Positions 1 to 5,940 of a stretch of 6,077 bases of DNA are shown piece after piece. This DNA comes from Bacteroidota bacterium (GTDB lineage Bacteria > Bacteroidota > Bacteroidia > B-17B0 > Aurantibacillaceae). The notes below the pieces were generated by a model. It was not told the DNA's origin, did no database searches, and saw only the letters and a program-made list of their open reading frames with translations. The translations under genes and the position numbers were made by a program. The first letter of the stretch is position 1. The number at the start of each line of letters is the position of its first letter. The stretch spans positions 1-6,077 of the forward strand of contig JANYGR010000268.1 in the NCBI GenBank assembly GCA_025359355.1. The letters are read 5' to 3'.

Positions 1-69
1 GGCTTATACGTTTGTAAACTAACCATGGAAGGTGGAGTTCAACGAACAATTAAACTGGTAAAGAAATAA
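1..69 (+). CDS. C-terminal end of a probable T9SS-secreted protein (type A sorting domain), 5' part outside window
   Basis: An open frame enters from the left edge and stops at TAA (67-69), giving 22 residues that begin GLYVCKLTMEGG and end KLVKK. The order Gly-Leu-Tyr, a short beta strand, a Gly-rich turn, a second strand and a basic end is typical of the last strands of the type A C-terminal sorting domain. In Bacteroidota that domain directs proteins through the outer membrane by the type IX secretion system, after which it is removed. Nothing of the functional body of the protein is visible, so its activity is unknown. It converges on the minus-strand gene ending at 91, only 21 bases away, with just a weak all-A/T inverted repeat (70-75 with 87-92) between them. 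The family call rests on a short stretch and is an inference. Confidence 0.7.
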   Translation, partial: GLYVCKLTMEGGVQRTIKLVKK

Positions 70-90
70 AATAAAATTATAGTTACTTTA

Positions 91-549
91 TTAATCTTCC
101 CAATAATCAATAATTAAGCCGTCAGACGGACTAATGCCGATAGTGCGTTTTTCGATACCGAAATTAAGAATAAGCGCATCGTCTAAATATTCTTCTCCTT
201 CTTTGCTCAAATCAATTGATTCGATAGTTTCTCCAATCACCTCTACCCACATTTTTGTGGTGGATGCATCAATAGGAATCATTCGGATTTTATCACCAAA
301 CTCTAATTTGAGAGTTGCTTTTTCTTCTTCAAAATTAAAATCATCAATGATATTAATGCCCGAGCTTTCGTCGTTGCAAGTAATAACTAACGTTGTATTG
401 TCTGTAAAGTGAAGCTCTACATTGTCAATTAATTCAACAGATTCGGAGGGTTGTAATTTATTTACCCAAAAATAGATAATCACTTTTTTGAGTGTTTTGC
501 CTTCAGCAGAAGTTAATAATTTGAGTTGGTGATTGGATAAAAAAGGCAT
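91..549 (-). CDS. Acidic protein of unknown function, 152 aa
   Basis: I do not recognise this protein. It is complete, from ATG (549-547) to TAA (93-91), with no signal peptide or membrane segment; residues 23-29 (VIIYFWV) are hydrophobic but too short to span a membrane. It is strongly acidic: I count 30 Asp/Glu against 13 Lys/Arg in 152 residues, with clusters such as EEE at 74-76. The alternation of hydrophobic and polar residues at 39-58 and 78-104 suggests a mostly beta fold, and it ends in GISPSDGLIIDYWED. A soluble cytoplasmic protein is most likely. It starts 51 bases after the ACMSD-like gene on the same strand, with no hairpin between, so the two are probably co-transcribed. That does not show a shared function. 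The ATG start is the only one before the hydrophobic core. Confidence is for a real gene, not for a function. Confidence 0.75.
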   Translation of the reverse strand: MPFLSNHQLKLLTSAEGKTLKKVIIYFWVNKLQPSESVELIDNVELHFTDNTTLVITCNDESSGINIIDDFNFEEEKATLKLEFGDKIRMIPIDASTTKMWVEVIGETIESIDLSKEGEEYLDDALILNFGIEKRTIGISPSDGLIIDYWED

Positions 550-600
550 TTTTTATTTTTTATAAAAACGATTAAAGTAAAGAATTGTTGTTTGATATAT

Positions 601-1590
601 TTATAAAGATAACCAGGCTTTAGCGGCATCTCCCATAATTATTTTTTTTGTATCATCAGTCAATGGCGCTTCGCGTACTAACGTGCCTGGAACAGCTTCC
701 CCTAGAGGAAAGGGATAATCGGAGCCTTGCACTACTTTATCAGCACCTACTAAATCAATAATATATTGTAACATTTTATGATCACATACGTGAGAGTCAA
801 CCCAAAATTTACCCAAGTATTTTTTTGGATTAAACTTATTGTCAATAGCTACTAAATCTGGCCGGCAATCCCAACCATGCTCAATGCGGCTAATGGTAGG
901 CAAAAACGACCCTCCGCCATGCGCAAAGCATACTTTTAAGTTAGGGAATTTTTCAAATACACCGCCAAAAATCATACTACAAATAGCTCGGCTAATTTCG
1001 GCAGGCATACCTACTAACCAAGGCAACCAATATTTAGTCATGTGATCTTGTCCCATCATTTGCCATGGATGAACTAAAATAGCGGCATTTGTTTTTTCGC
1101 AAGCTGCCCAAAAATCATCAAACTGCGGTTCACCTAAATTAATATTATTAATATTACTACCAATTTGAACGCCTTTAAAACCAAGGCTCATCGCGCGTTC
1201 TAATTCTTGAACAGCTAATGCTGTATCTTGCATTGGAACAGTTGCTAGGCCAATAAATTTATCAGGATGGTTGTTAACGGTTTTTGCAATATCATCATTT
1301 AAAAATTGAGAAATCTCTAAACAATCTTTTGGTTTGGCATCGTAACTAAACATTACTGGAATAGTACAGATCACTTGCATGTCTGCCTGATGTTCTTTCA
1401 TTTGTTTGATGCGTACATCTGCGTCCCAACAATTTTCTTCAATCTCTCTAAAGCGCTTATTTCCTTGCATCATCCAAGCCTTTCCTTGTGTATGATGATC
1501 TAATTGTATGAAATTTCCGTATCCGAATTTTTTTGTAAAATCAGGAATATGTTCCGGTATAATGTGAGTGTGCGTATCGATTGTAAACAT
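601..1590 (-). CDS. 2-amino-3-carboxymuconate-6-semialdehyde decarboxylase (ACMSD)-like amidohydrolase
   Basis: The 329-residue protein is a full-length member of the ACMSD family, a metal-dependent decarboxylase in the amidohydrolase superfamily (the human enzyme has 336 residues). It would convert 2-amino-3-carboxymuconate semialdehyde to 2-aminomuconate semialdehyde, steering 3-hydroxyanthranilate from tryptophan away from quinolinate/NAD and towards full breakdown. The zinc ligands are in place: H7 and H9 (DTHTH), H174 (HPWQM) and D291 (GSDYPFPLGE). The catalytic His is H224 (FAHGGG). The substrate-carboxylate arginines fit R48 and R243 (RPDL). Other family blocks are ENCWD (52-56), PVMFSY (78-83) and KYWLPWLVGMPAE (186-198). 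The start is firm because MFTIDTHTH aligns with the enzyme's first strand. No kynureninase, monooxygenase or 3-hydroxyanthranilate dioxygenase gene is nearby, so the pathway role is inferred from the family. A related decarboxylase acting on another aromatic acid is possible but less likely given how much of the active site is conserved. Confidence 0.9.
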   Translation of the reverse strand: MFTIDTHTHIIPEHIPDFTKKFGYGNFIQLDHHTQGKAWMMQGNKRFREIEENCWDADVRIKQMKEHQADMQVICTIPVMFSYDAKPKDCLEISQFLNDDIAKTVNNHPDKFIGLATVPMQDTALAVQELERAMSLGFKGVQIGSNINNINLGEPQFDDFWAACEKTNAAILVHPWQMMGQDHMTKYWLPWLVGMPAEISRAICSMIFGGVFEKFPNLKVCFAHGGGSFLPTISRIEHGWDCRPDLVAIDNKFNPKKYLGKFWVDSHVCDHKMLQYIIDLVGADKVVQGSDYPFPLGEAVPGTLVREAPLTDDTKKIIMGDAAKAWLSL

Positions 1591-1696
1591 GCTACGAAAG
1601 TATAAATTTTAAATGATTTTTAGTAGGAGTATTTATCGGTTGATTAATTGGTTATATATTATTTGATTAAAGATTTGTAACTTATTTTAAAAAGAG

Positions 1697-1715
1697 TAGT
1701 ATTACTATCATAGTA
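1697..1715. promoter_or_regulatory. Overlapping dyads of TAGTA/TACTA half-sites, possible operator
   Basis: Three half-sites alternate in the divergent gap between the ACMSD-like gene and the PIN-PhoH gene: TAGTA (1697-1701), TACTA (1703-1707) and TAGTA (1711-1715). The first two form a perfect 11-base dyad around 1702. The last two form a perfect 13-base dyad (TACTATCATAGTA) around 1709. The dyads share the middle half-site, so only one could be used at a time. The site lies about 17 bases upstream of a candidate phoH promoter. A protein-binding site is inferred from symmetry only, and chance is a real alternative in DNA this AT-rich. Confidence 0.25.
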
Positions 1716-1731
1716 TGGAACTGCATTCAAA

Positions 1732-1758
1732 TTGTTAATCAGTATAAACACTACTTTG
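1732..1758 (+). promoter_or_regulatory. Candidate Bacteroidota promoter for the PIN-PhoH gene
   Basis: TTG (1732-1734), a 17-base spacer and TACTTTG (1752-1758) resemble the Bacteroidota housekeeping promoter (TTTG, 17-23 bases, TAnnTTTG), although the downstream word is one base short of the consensus. Transcription would begin near 1765 and leave an A/T-rich leader of about 68 bases with no Shine-Dalgarno sequence before the ATG at 1833. This is a weak match. Confidence 0.25.
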
Positions 1759-1832
1759 TTTATTAGTTTAAATCGAAGAGAATTTAAAATCAGAGTAAAA
1801 AAATAAATTTATATAACTATAATCCAATCTAT

Positions 1833-3182
1833 ATGGCAAAGAAGGCTCCTGCAAAAAGTACCGAACAAAAAATATTTGTTTTAGATACTTCAGTTATTAT
1901 TTATGATCATACAGCAATTAAAAATTTCAAAGAACATGATGTAGTAATTCCAATAACAGTTTTAGAAGAATTAGACAACTTTAAAAAAGGAAATGACACC
2001 AAAAACTTTTCTGCACGCGAGTTTACAAGATATGTTGATGACATGTCTGGAAATAACTCCTTACAAGATTGGACACCTATTAATGGTAAGTCGCATGGGC
2101 GTTTTAAAATAGAAATGCATACTTCTGCAAAATTAGATGCAGAAAAAATCTTCGGAGAAAAAAAAGCAGACCATAAGATTTTAAATTCAGCAATCTATAC
2201 TGCTGAAATGAACCCAACAAAAAAAGTGGTTTTGGTAACGAAAGACATCAATCTTCGTATTAAGGCCAAATCACTGAATGTTCACGCTGAAGATTATACA
2301 ACAGGGAAAATATTAACCATTGACGAATTGTATACGGGACGTTCAGTAGTAGATTCAGTCAATCCAGCTATAATTAATACTATCTACGAAAAAGGTGCAT
2401 GTGCGTTAAAAGATGTCGTGAAAAAAGAAGAGCCTTTAGCTAATCATTATTTTGTTATTAAAAATAATAATGCATCCGTATTAGGTCGCTATCAACAAAG
2501 TAACAAAACCATGCAACGTGTTACTAAAACGTCAGCGTTTGGTATCATTCCCAAAAATGCGGAACAAAGTTTTGCATTGGATGCCATTATGAATCCTGAG
2601 ATACGCTTAGTAAGCATACAAGGTGTGGCAGGTACTGGTAAAACTTTATTATCGTTAGCAGGAGCGCTGGAGCAACGCCGCGATTACCATCAAATTTATA
2701 TTGCTCGCCCTATTGTTCCTTTGAGTAATAAAGACATCGGATATTTACCAGGAGATATTACATCTAAGCTAAACCCTTATATGGAGCCATTGTGGGACAA
2801 TTTAAAATTTATCAAAAGTCAATTTTCTGAAAAGGATAAAGAATTGAAACAAATTAATGAAATGATAGAACATGAGAAAATTGTGATTTGTCCATTAGCC
2901 TTTATACGTGGACGTAGCTTAAGCAATATGTTTTTTATTGTAGATGAAGCGCAAAACTTAACACCACATGAAGTGAAAACAATTATTTCTCGAGCTGGAG
3001 AAAATACCAAAATTATTTTCACAGGTGATATATATCAAATTGATACACCATATTTAGATGCTCAAAGTAATGGTTTAAGTTATTTGATAGAGAAAGTAAA
3101 AGGTCAACCCTTATATGCTCACATCACCTTAGAAAAAGGAGAGCGTAGCGAGTTAGCTAATTTAGCGAATGATCTATTATAG
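1833..3182 (+). CDS. PIN-PhoH family protein: PIN nuclease domain fused to PhoH ATPase (PhoH2/YlaK type)
   Basis: The 449-residue protein is complete and has two domains. Residues 13-150 form a PIN nuclease domain opening with FVLDTSVII. Its acidic metal-site candidates are D18, E45/E46 (VLEELD), D113 (ADHKIL) and D138 (LVTKDINLRIKA), so the set looks intact. After a linker, residues 240-449 form a PhoH P-loop ATPase with Walker A GVAGTGKT (264-271), ARPIVPLSNKDIGYLPGD (291-308), Walker B FFIVDEAQN (367-375), FTGD (396-399) and the terminal GERSE box (436-440). Characterised PIN-PhoH (PhoH2) proteins are ATP-dependent RNA-unwinding enzymes with RNase activity; this one presumably acts on RNA in the cytoplasm. 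The phosphate-starvation link in the name comes from E. coli PhoH and is not shown here; no Pho box was recognised. It appears to be a single-gene unit between a divergent gap and a strong terminator. The start is the first ATG in frame and leaves a 13-residue Lys-rich lead-in before the PIN strand. No antitoxin-sized gene lies beside it, so a VapBC-like role is not supported. Confidence 0.92.
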   Translation: MAKKAPAKSTEQKIFVLDTSVIIYDHTAIKNFKEHDVVIPITVLEELDNFKKGNDTKNFSAREFTRYVDDMSGNNSLQDWTPINGKSHGRFKIEMHTSAKLDAEKIFGEKKADHKILNSAIYTAEMNPTKKVVLVTKDINLRIKAKSLNVHAEDYTTGKILTIDELYTGRSVVDSVNPAIINTIYEKGACALKDVVKKEEPLANHYFVIKNNNASVLGRYQQSNKTMQRVTKTSAFGIIPKNAEQSFALDAIMNPEIRLVSIQGVAGTGKTLLSLAGALEQRRDYHQIYIARPIVPLSNKDIGYLPGDITSKLNPYMEPLWDNLKFIKSQFSEKDKELKQINEMIEHEKIVICPLAFIRGRSLSNMFFIVDEAQNLTPHEVKTIISRAGENTKIIFTGDIYQIDTPYLDAQSNGLSYLIEKVKGQPLYAHITLEKGERSELANLANDLL

Positions 3183-3218
3183 AATATTGTATTAGATGAA
3201 TTCTAATTAATAAAAATT

Positions 3219-3262
3219 AAACCACGTAAACACATTATAAAATATAGTGTTTACGTGGTTTT
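3219..3262 (+). terminator. Rho-independent terminator of the PIN-PhoH gene
   Basis: A perfect 15-base-pair stem (3219-3233 with 3247-3261; arm core ACCACGTAAACAC) encloses a 13-base A/T loop. The descending arm runs into TTTT (3259-3262), and more T-rich sequence follows to 3270. It starts 36 bases after the phoH stop codon. The ascending arm begins with A residues, so it could also work weakly in reverse. Confidence 0.85.
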
Positions 3263-3273
3263 GTAGTTTTGGA

Positions 3274-3333
3274 TTAATTTCAGTTTTAATACAGAGTTGA
3301 AATTAAAAACAACAGGTATCACCCTGTAGGGGT
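3274..3333 (+). other. Structured intergenic element between the phoH terminator and plsX
   Basis: A 9-base-pair perfect stem, TTAATTTCA (3274-3282) with TGAAATTAA (3298-3306), can extend inward through two G-U pairs and a U-A pair. It is followed by a GC-richer patch with two mutually exclusive small hairpins: ACAGG (3312-3316) with CCTGT (3323-3327), or ACCC (3321-3324) with GGGT (3330-3333). The patch stands out from its AT-rich surroundings. It could be a plsX leader RNA, a small intergenic repeat, or part of the preceding terminator region. I cannot match it to a named RNA family with confidence. No small gene, and in particular no rpmF, is present in this 228-base gap. Confidence 0.35.
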
Positions 3334-3410
3334 TAATAACTTTAGGCTTAATAAATTGTATTTTTACACAATATTTTGTTGTTTAGACGATTGAATTTGA
3401 TGGATAACGT

Positions 3411-4349
3411 ATGAAAATCGGATTAGATATAATGGGCGGAGATTATGCGCCAAAAAACTGTTTAGACGGTGCTATTATGGCTCTTGAATCTTTGCCTAAA
3501 CATGTGAGGATTGTATTGATTGGGGATAGTGAACAAGCAAAAACATACATTAAACAACAAGGCATCGCTGAAGATACATTTGATTTCGTTCACACAACTG
3601 ATGTTATACAAATGGGAGAACATCCTACAAAAGCAATTGCTCAAAAACCAAATAGCTCAATTGCTGTTGGATTTAAATTATTAAAAGAAAATGAATTGCA
3701 ATGCTTCGCAAGTGCAGGTAATACAGGCGCTATGTTAGTTGGTTCTATGTTTTCAGTGAAAGCAATTTCAGGTGTTATTAGACCTTGCATTACGTCTATT
3801 TTACCAAAAATAAATGGTGGATTTACAGTGTTATTGGATGTTGGTACAAATGCTGATTGTAAGCCGGATGTATTATATCAATTTGCAATATTAGGTTCTA
3901 TTTTTGCGAAGGAAGTATATAAAGTGGAAAATCCAAAAGTGGGATTATTAAATATCGGTGAAGAGCCTGAAAAAGGAAATTTAGTAGCTCAAGCCACATA
4001 CTCTTTGATGAAAGACACTAAAGACTTTAATTTTATTGGCAATGTAGAGGGCTTAGAAGTGTTTGAAGATAAAGCTGACGTTATTGTATGTGAAGGTTTC
4101 ACAGGGAATGTATTATTAAAAACGGCTGAAGCTTTTTATTCGATGTCAAAAAGACGTAATATCACAGATGAGTATTTTGAAAAATTCAATTACGAATTAT
4201 ATGGCGGAACTCCTATTTTAGGAGTTAACTCAAATGTGATGATCGCGCATGGTAAATCCAGCGCTTTAGCTTATAAAAACTTAATGGTGTTAAGTAAGGA
4301 TATAGTAGAAGCCAACTTAAACGAAAAAATAAAAACCGTATTTCAATAA
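3411..4349 (+). CDS. plsX: Phosphate acyltransferase PlsX
   Basis: PlsX converts long-chain acyl-ACP and phosphate into acyl-phosphate, the acyl donor that PlsY uses to make lysophosphatidate. It is a peripheral membrane enzyme at the first step of phospholipid synthesis. The 312 residues cover the whole family, starting directly at the hallmark MKIGLDIMGGDYAP, which fixes the ATG. Further family blocks are DVIQMGEHPTKAIAQKPNSS (64-83), FASAGNTGA (99-107), LLDVGTNADCKP (141-152), GLLNIGEEPEKGN (178-190), FIGNVEG (208-214), VCEGFTGNVLLK (226-237) and GVNSNVMIAHGKSSA (271-285). The stop codon overlaps the fabH start by one base (TAATG), so the two genes share a transcript and probably have coupled translation. 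No Shine-Dalgarno sequence precedes the start. No FapR-type operator was recognised upstream. A plsX-fabH pairing is common in bacteria and supports the call. Confidence 0.97.
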   Translation: MKIGLDIMGGDYAPKNCLDGAIMALESLPKHVRIVLIGDSEQAKTYIKQQGIAEDTFDFVHTTDVIQMGEHPTKAIAQKPNSSIAVGFKLLKENELQCFASAGNTGAMLVGSMFSVKAISGVIRPCITSILPKINGGFTVLLDVGTNADCKPDVLYQFAILGSIFAKEVYKVENPKVGLLNIGEEPEKGNLVAQATYSLMKDTKDFNFIGNVEGLEVFEDKADVIVCEGFTGNVLLKTAEAFYSMSKRRNITDEYFEKFNYELYGGTPILGVNSNVMIAHGKSSALAYKNLMVLSKDIVEANLNEKIKTVFQ

Positions 4350-5353
4350 TGATAAAAGCTGCAATTACAGCCGTTGGAGGCTATGTTCCTGATTTTGTAA
4401 TGACAAATGACGAACTGGCTAAATTGGTAGATACTAATGATGAATGGATTACCTCACGTACTGGTATTAAAGAACGACGTATCTTAAAAGAACCAGGAAA
4501 AGCAACGTCAGATATGATGGTGTTTGCAGTAGAAGAGTTATTGCGCAAGCGAGGCATCACCGCATTAGATATTGATTTATTAATTGTTGGAACGATTACA
4601 GGTGATTTAATTTTTCCGAGTACTGCTAATATTATTTGCGATAAAATAGGCGCTAAAAATGCCTGGGGTTATGATTTAGCTGCTGCTTGTTCAGGATTTA
4701 TTTTTGCATTAGCAACAGGCTCTCAATTTATAGAAACTGGCAAATACAAAAAGGTAGTCGTAATTGGTGTTGATAAAATGAGTGCGATCCTTGATTATGA
4801 AGACCGTACAACTTGTGTGATATTTGGTGATGGTGGTGGCGCTGTATTATTAGAGCCTTCAGAAGATGGAAATGGTATTCAGGATTTTATTTTAAAAAGC
4901 GACGGCTGTGGTCGTAAATATTTATACCAAACAGCAGGTGGTTCCTTAATGCCCCCAACACACGAAACGGTTGAAAAACGTTTGCATTTTGTTCACCAAG
5001 AAGGACAAGCTGTATTTAAAAACGCTGTTGTTAATATGGCGGAAGTGAGTGCAGATATTATGACCAAAAACCACCTGACAGCAGATGACATAGCTTGGTT
5101 GGCACCACATCAGGCCAATAAGCGTATTTGCGAAGCAACAGCTAATCGGATGGGCTTAAGTCCGGATAAAATGATGATGAACATTGAACGCTATGGTAAT
5201 ACCACTGCGGGTACTATTCCCTTATTATTATGGGATTACGAAAAGCAACTTAAAAAAGGAGATAATATCATATTATCCGCATTTGGTGGAGGATTCACGT
5301 GGGGCTCTATCTGGGTCAAATGGGCCTATGATGGCAGTAAAGTAGGGAAATAA
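4349..5353 (+). CDS. fabH: Beta-ketoacyl-ACP synthase III (KAS III)
   Basis: FabH condenses a starter acyl-CoA, usually acetyl-CoA or a branched equivalent, with malonyl-ACP to begin type II fatty-acid synthesis in the cytoplasm. The 334 residues have the usual thiolase-fold length. The catalytic triad is complete: C114 in AAACSGFIF, H254 in LAPHQANKRI and N284 in ERYGNTTAGTIP. The N-terminal DEWITSRTGIKERR (31-44) and the C-terminal LSAFGGGFTWGS (309-320) are standard KAS III blocks. GDGGGAVLL (160-168) belongs to the fold core. The ATG shares its first base with the plsX stop, which supports the start and suggests re-initiation by the same ribosome. The gene ends 21 bases before a strong terminator. 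accB/accC, which often follow fabH in Bacteroidota, are absent here. Starter-unit preference cannot be read from the sequence. Confidence 0.97.
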   Translation: MIKAAITAVGGYVPDFVMTNDELAKLVDTNDEWITSRTGIKERRILKEPGKATSDMMVFAVEELLRKRGITALDIDLLIVGTITGDLIFPSTANIICDKIGAKNAWGYDLAAACSGFIFALATGSQFIETGKYKKVVVIGVDKMSAILDYEDRTTCVIFGDGGGAVLLEPSEDGNGIQDFILKSDGCGRKYLYQTAGGSLMPPTHETVEKRLHFVHQEGQAVFKNAVVNMAEVSADIMTKNHLTADDIAWLAPHQANKRICEATANRMGLSPDKMMMNIERYGNTTAGTIPLLLWDYEKQLKKGDNIILSAFGGGFTWGSIWVKWAYDGSKVGK

Positions 5354-5374
5354 TATATTTTAATAGATAATTTG

Positions 5375-5413
5375 AATGTCAGTTTGTGTCTCACAGACTG
5401 ACATTTTTGTTTT
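5375..5413 (+). terminator. Rho-independent terminator of plsX-fabH
   Basis: A 14-base-pair stem (AATGTCAGTTTGTG at 5375-5388 with CACAGACTGACATT at 5392-5405) has one G-U wobble, a three-base TCT loop and a T-rich tail, TTTTTGTTTT (5404-5413). It separates plsX-fabH from the groES promoter region. The inner TGTCAG/CTGACA symmetry could also be a DNA-binding dyad for groESL control, but the T-tail favours a terminator. Confidence 0.88.
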
Positions 5414-5447
5414 AAAGCCGTCAAAAAGCGGTAATATTGTCCCGCTT
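5406..5447 (+). promoter_or_regulatory. Candidate groES promoter with an inverted repeat around its -7 element
   Basis: TTTG (5406-5409), a 22-base spacer and TAATATTG (5432-5439) fit the Bacteroidota promoter pattern TTTG / TAnnTTTG with one mismatch. Exactly flanking the second box are AAGCGG (5426-5431) and CCGCTT (5442-5447), a perfect 6-base inverted repeat with a 10-base gap. This is where a repressor could block the promoter. The groESL operator CIRCE (TTAGCACTC-N9-GAGTGCTAA) is absent. The -33 box overlaps the preceding terminator's T-tail, which weakens the promoter call. The leader would be about 80 bases long. Function is inferred from position and symmetry. Confidence 0.35.
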
Positions 5448-5525
5448 AGGGTAAAAATTGAGCATTGGCACATTTTTAGACAACAGGCAACCGTAAAATT
5501 TAATTAATTAAAAATCACATAAATC

Positions 5526-5816
5526 ATGGCAAAATCAAGTGCAAATGTAAGCGTTAAGCCTTTAGCCGATCGAGTATTGGTAGAAGCAGCTCCAGCAGAA
5601 ACAAAAACAGCAGGTGGATTAATTATCCCTGATACTGCAAAAGAAAAACCAATGAAAGGTAAAGTATTGGCAGTTGGAAATGGTAAAGTAGATGAACCAA
5701 TGACTGTAAAAGTTGGTGACACTGTTTTATACGGAAAATATGCAGGTACTGAGATCCAAGTAGATGGTAAAGATTTATTAATTATGCGCGAAAGCGATAT
5801 CTACGCAATCATTTAA
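5526..5816 (+). CDS. groES: Co-chaperonin GroES (Hsp10)
   Basis: GroES forms the heptameric lid of the GroEL folding chamber in the cytoplasm. The 96 residues match the family length (E. coli has 97). VKPLADRVLVE (10-20) is the conserved first strand. The mobile loop spans about 22-37 and carries the GroEL-binding GGLIIP (30-35). GKVLAVGNGKV (45-55) leads into the roof hairpin region, GDTVLYGKYAGTEI (64-77) is the conserved core, and LLIMRESDIYAII (84-96) is the end. The start adds seven residues (MAKSSAN) before the usual N-terminus. That lead-in is Ala/Ser/Lys-rich, and no later ATG precedes the conserved strand, so the start holds. There is no Shine-Dalgarno sequence; the leader just upstream is A/T-rich and includes the 14-base palindrome TTTAATTAATTAAA (5499-5512). 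groEL follows after 124 bases, so the two form the usual operon, downstream of a terminator and with their own promoter region. Confidence 0.97.
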   Translation: MAKSSANVSVKPLADRVLVEAAPAETKTAGGLIIPDTAKEKPMKGKVLAVGNGKVDEPMTVKVGDTVLYGKYAGTEIQVDGKDLLIMRESDIYAII

Positions 5817-5823
5817 GAGATAC

Positions 5824-5904
5824 AAGACCGAAGGGACAAAAGACAAAAGAGATAAATTAAACTCAAGTCCTGACTCCCTTTAATCCCTTAACTCTTTTAA
5901 GTCC
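5824..5904. repeat. Short degenerate repeats in the groES-groEL spacer, switching strand midway
   Basis: Four purine-rich heptads lie end to end: AAGACCG (5824), AAGGGAC (5831), AAAAGAC (5838) and AAAAGAG (5845-5851). After an A/T spacer, pyrimidine-rich units follow with an 8-9-base step: TCAAGTCC (5863), TGACTCCC (5871), TTTAATCCC (5879), TTAACTC (5888) and TTAAGTCC (5897-5904). The second set is roughly the reverse complement of the first, so the transcript could pair AAAAGAG (5845-5851) with CTCTTTT (5892-5898), and GAC (5842-5844) with GTC (5901-5903) across a two-base bulge. No open frame of note lies here. The pattern is visible directly; any role is unknown. Confidence 0.5.
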
Positions 5905-5940
5905 TAAACAAAAATTCAAACTTTAAAATAAAACATAAAA

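Noticed and set aside
70..92. Inverted repeat AATAAA / TTTATT between the converging first gene and the acidic protein gene, a possible shared terminator
   Set aside because: The stem is only six A-T pairs in a highly AT-rich gap, too weak to support a terminator call on either strand.
134..412. Plus-strand 92-codon reading frame opposite the acidic protein gene
   Set aside because: Antisense to a better-supported gene, with Ser/Ile-rich low-complexity sequence and no recognisable domain. Similar antisense frames inside the ACMSD, phoH, plsX and groES genes were dropped for the same reason.
1595..1602. TACTTTCG on the minus strand just before the ACMSD-like start, resembling a TAnnTTTG promoter box
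   Set aside because: One mismatch, no TTG-type upstream box at the right distance, and so close to the ATG that the transcript would be essentially leaderless.
1613..1666. Short 17-codon plus-strand reading frame starting MIFSRS in the ACMSD/phoH gap
   Set aside because: Very short, with no ribosome-binding signal, no recognisable similarity and composition like the surrounding A/T-rich spacer.
3372..3378. TATTTTG upstream of plsX as a promoter box
   Set aside because: The nearest TTG (3356-3358) is only 13 bases upstream, too close for the Bacteroidota pattern, so the plsX promoter remains unassigned.
5499..5512. Perfect 14-base palindrome TTTAATTAATTAAA in the groES leader
   Set aside because: Made entirely of A/T in an AT-rich leader; symmetry of this kind is expected often by chance. 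Noted in the groES entry only.
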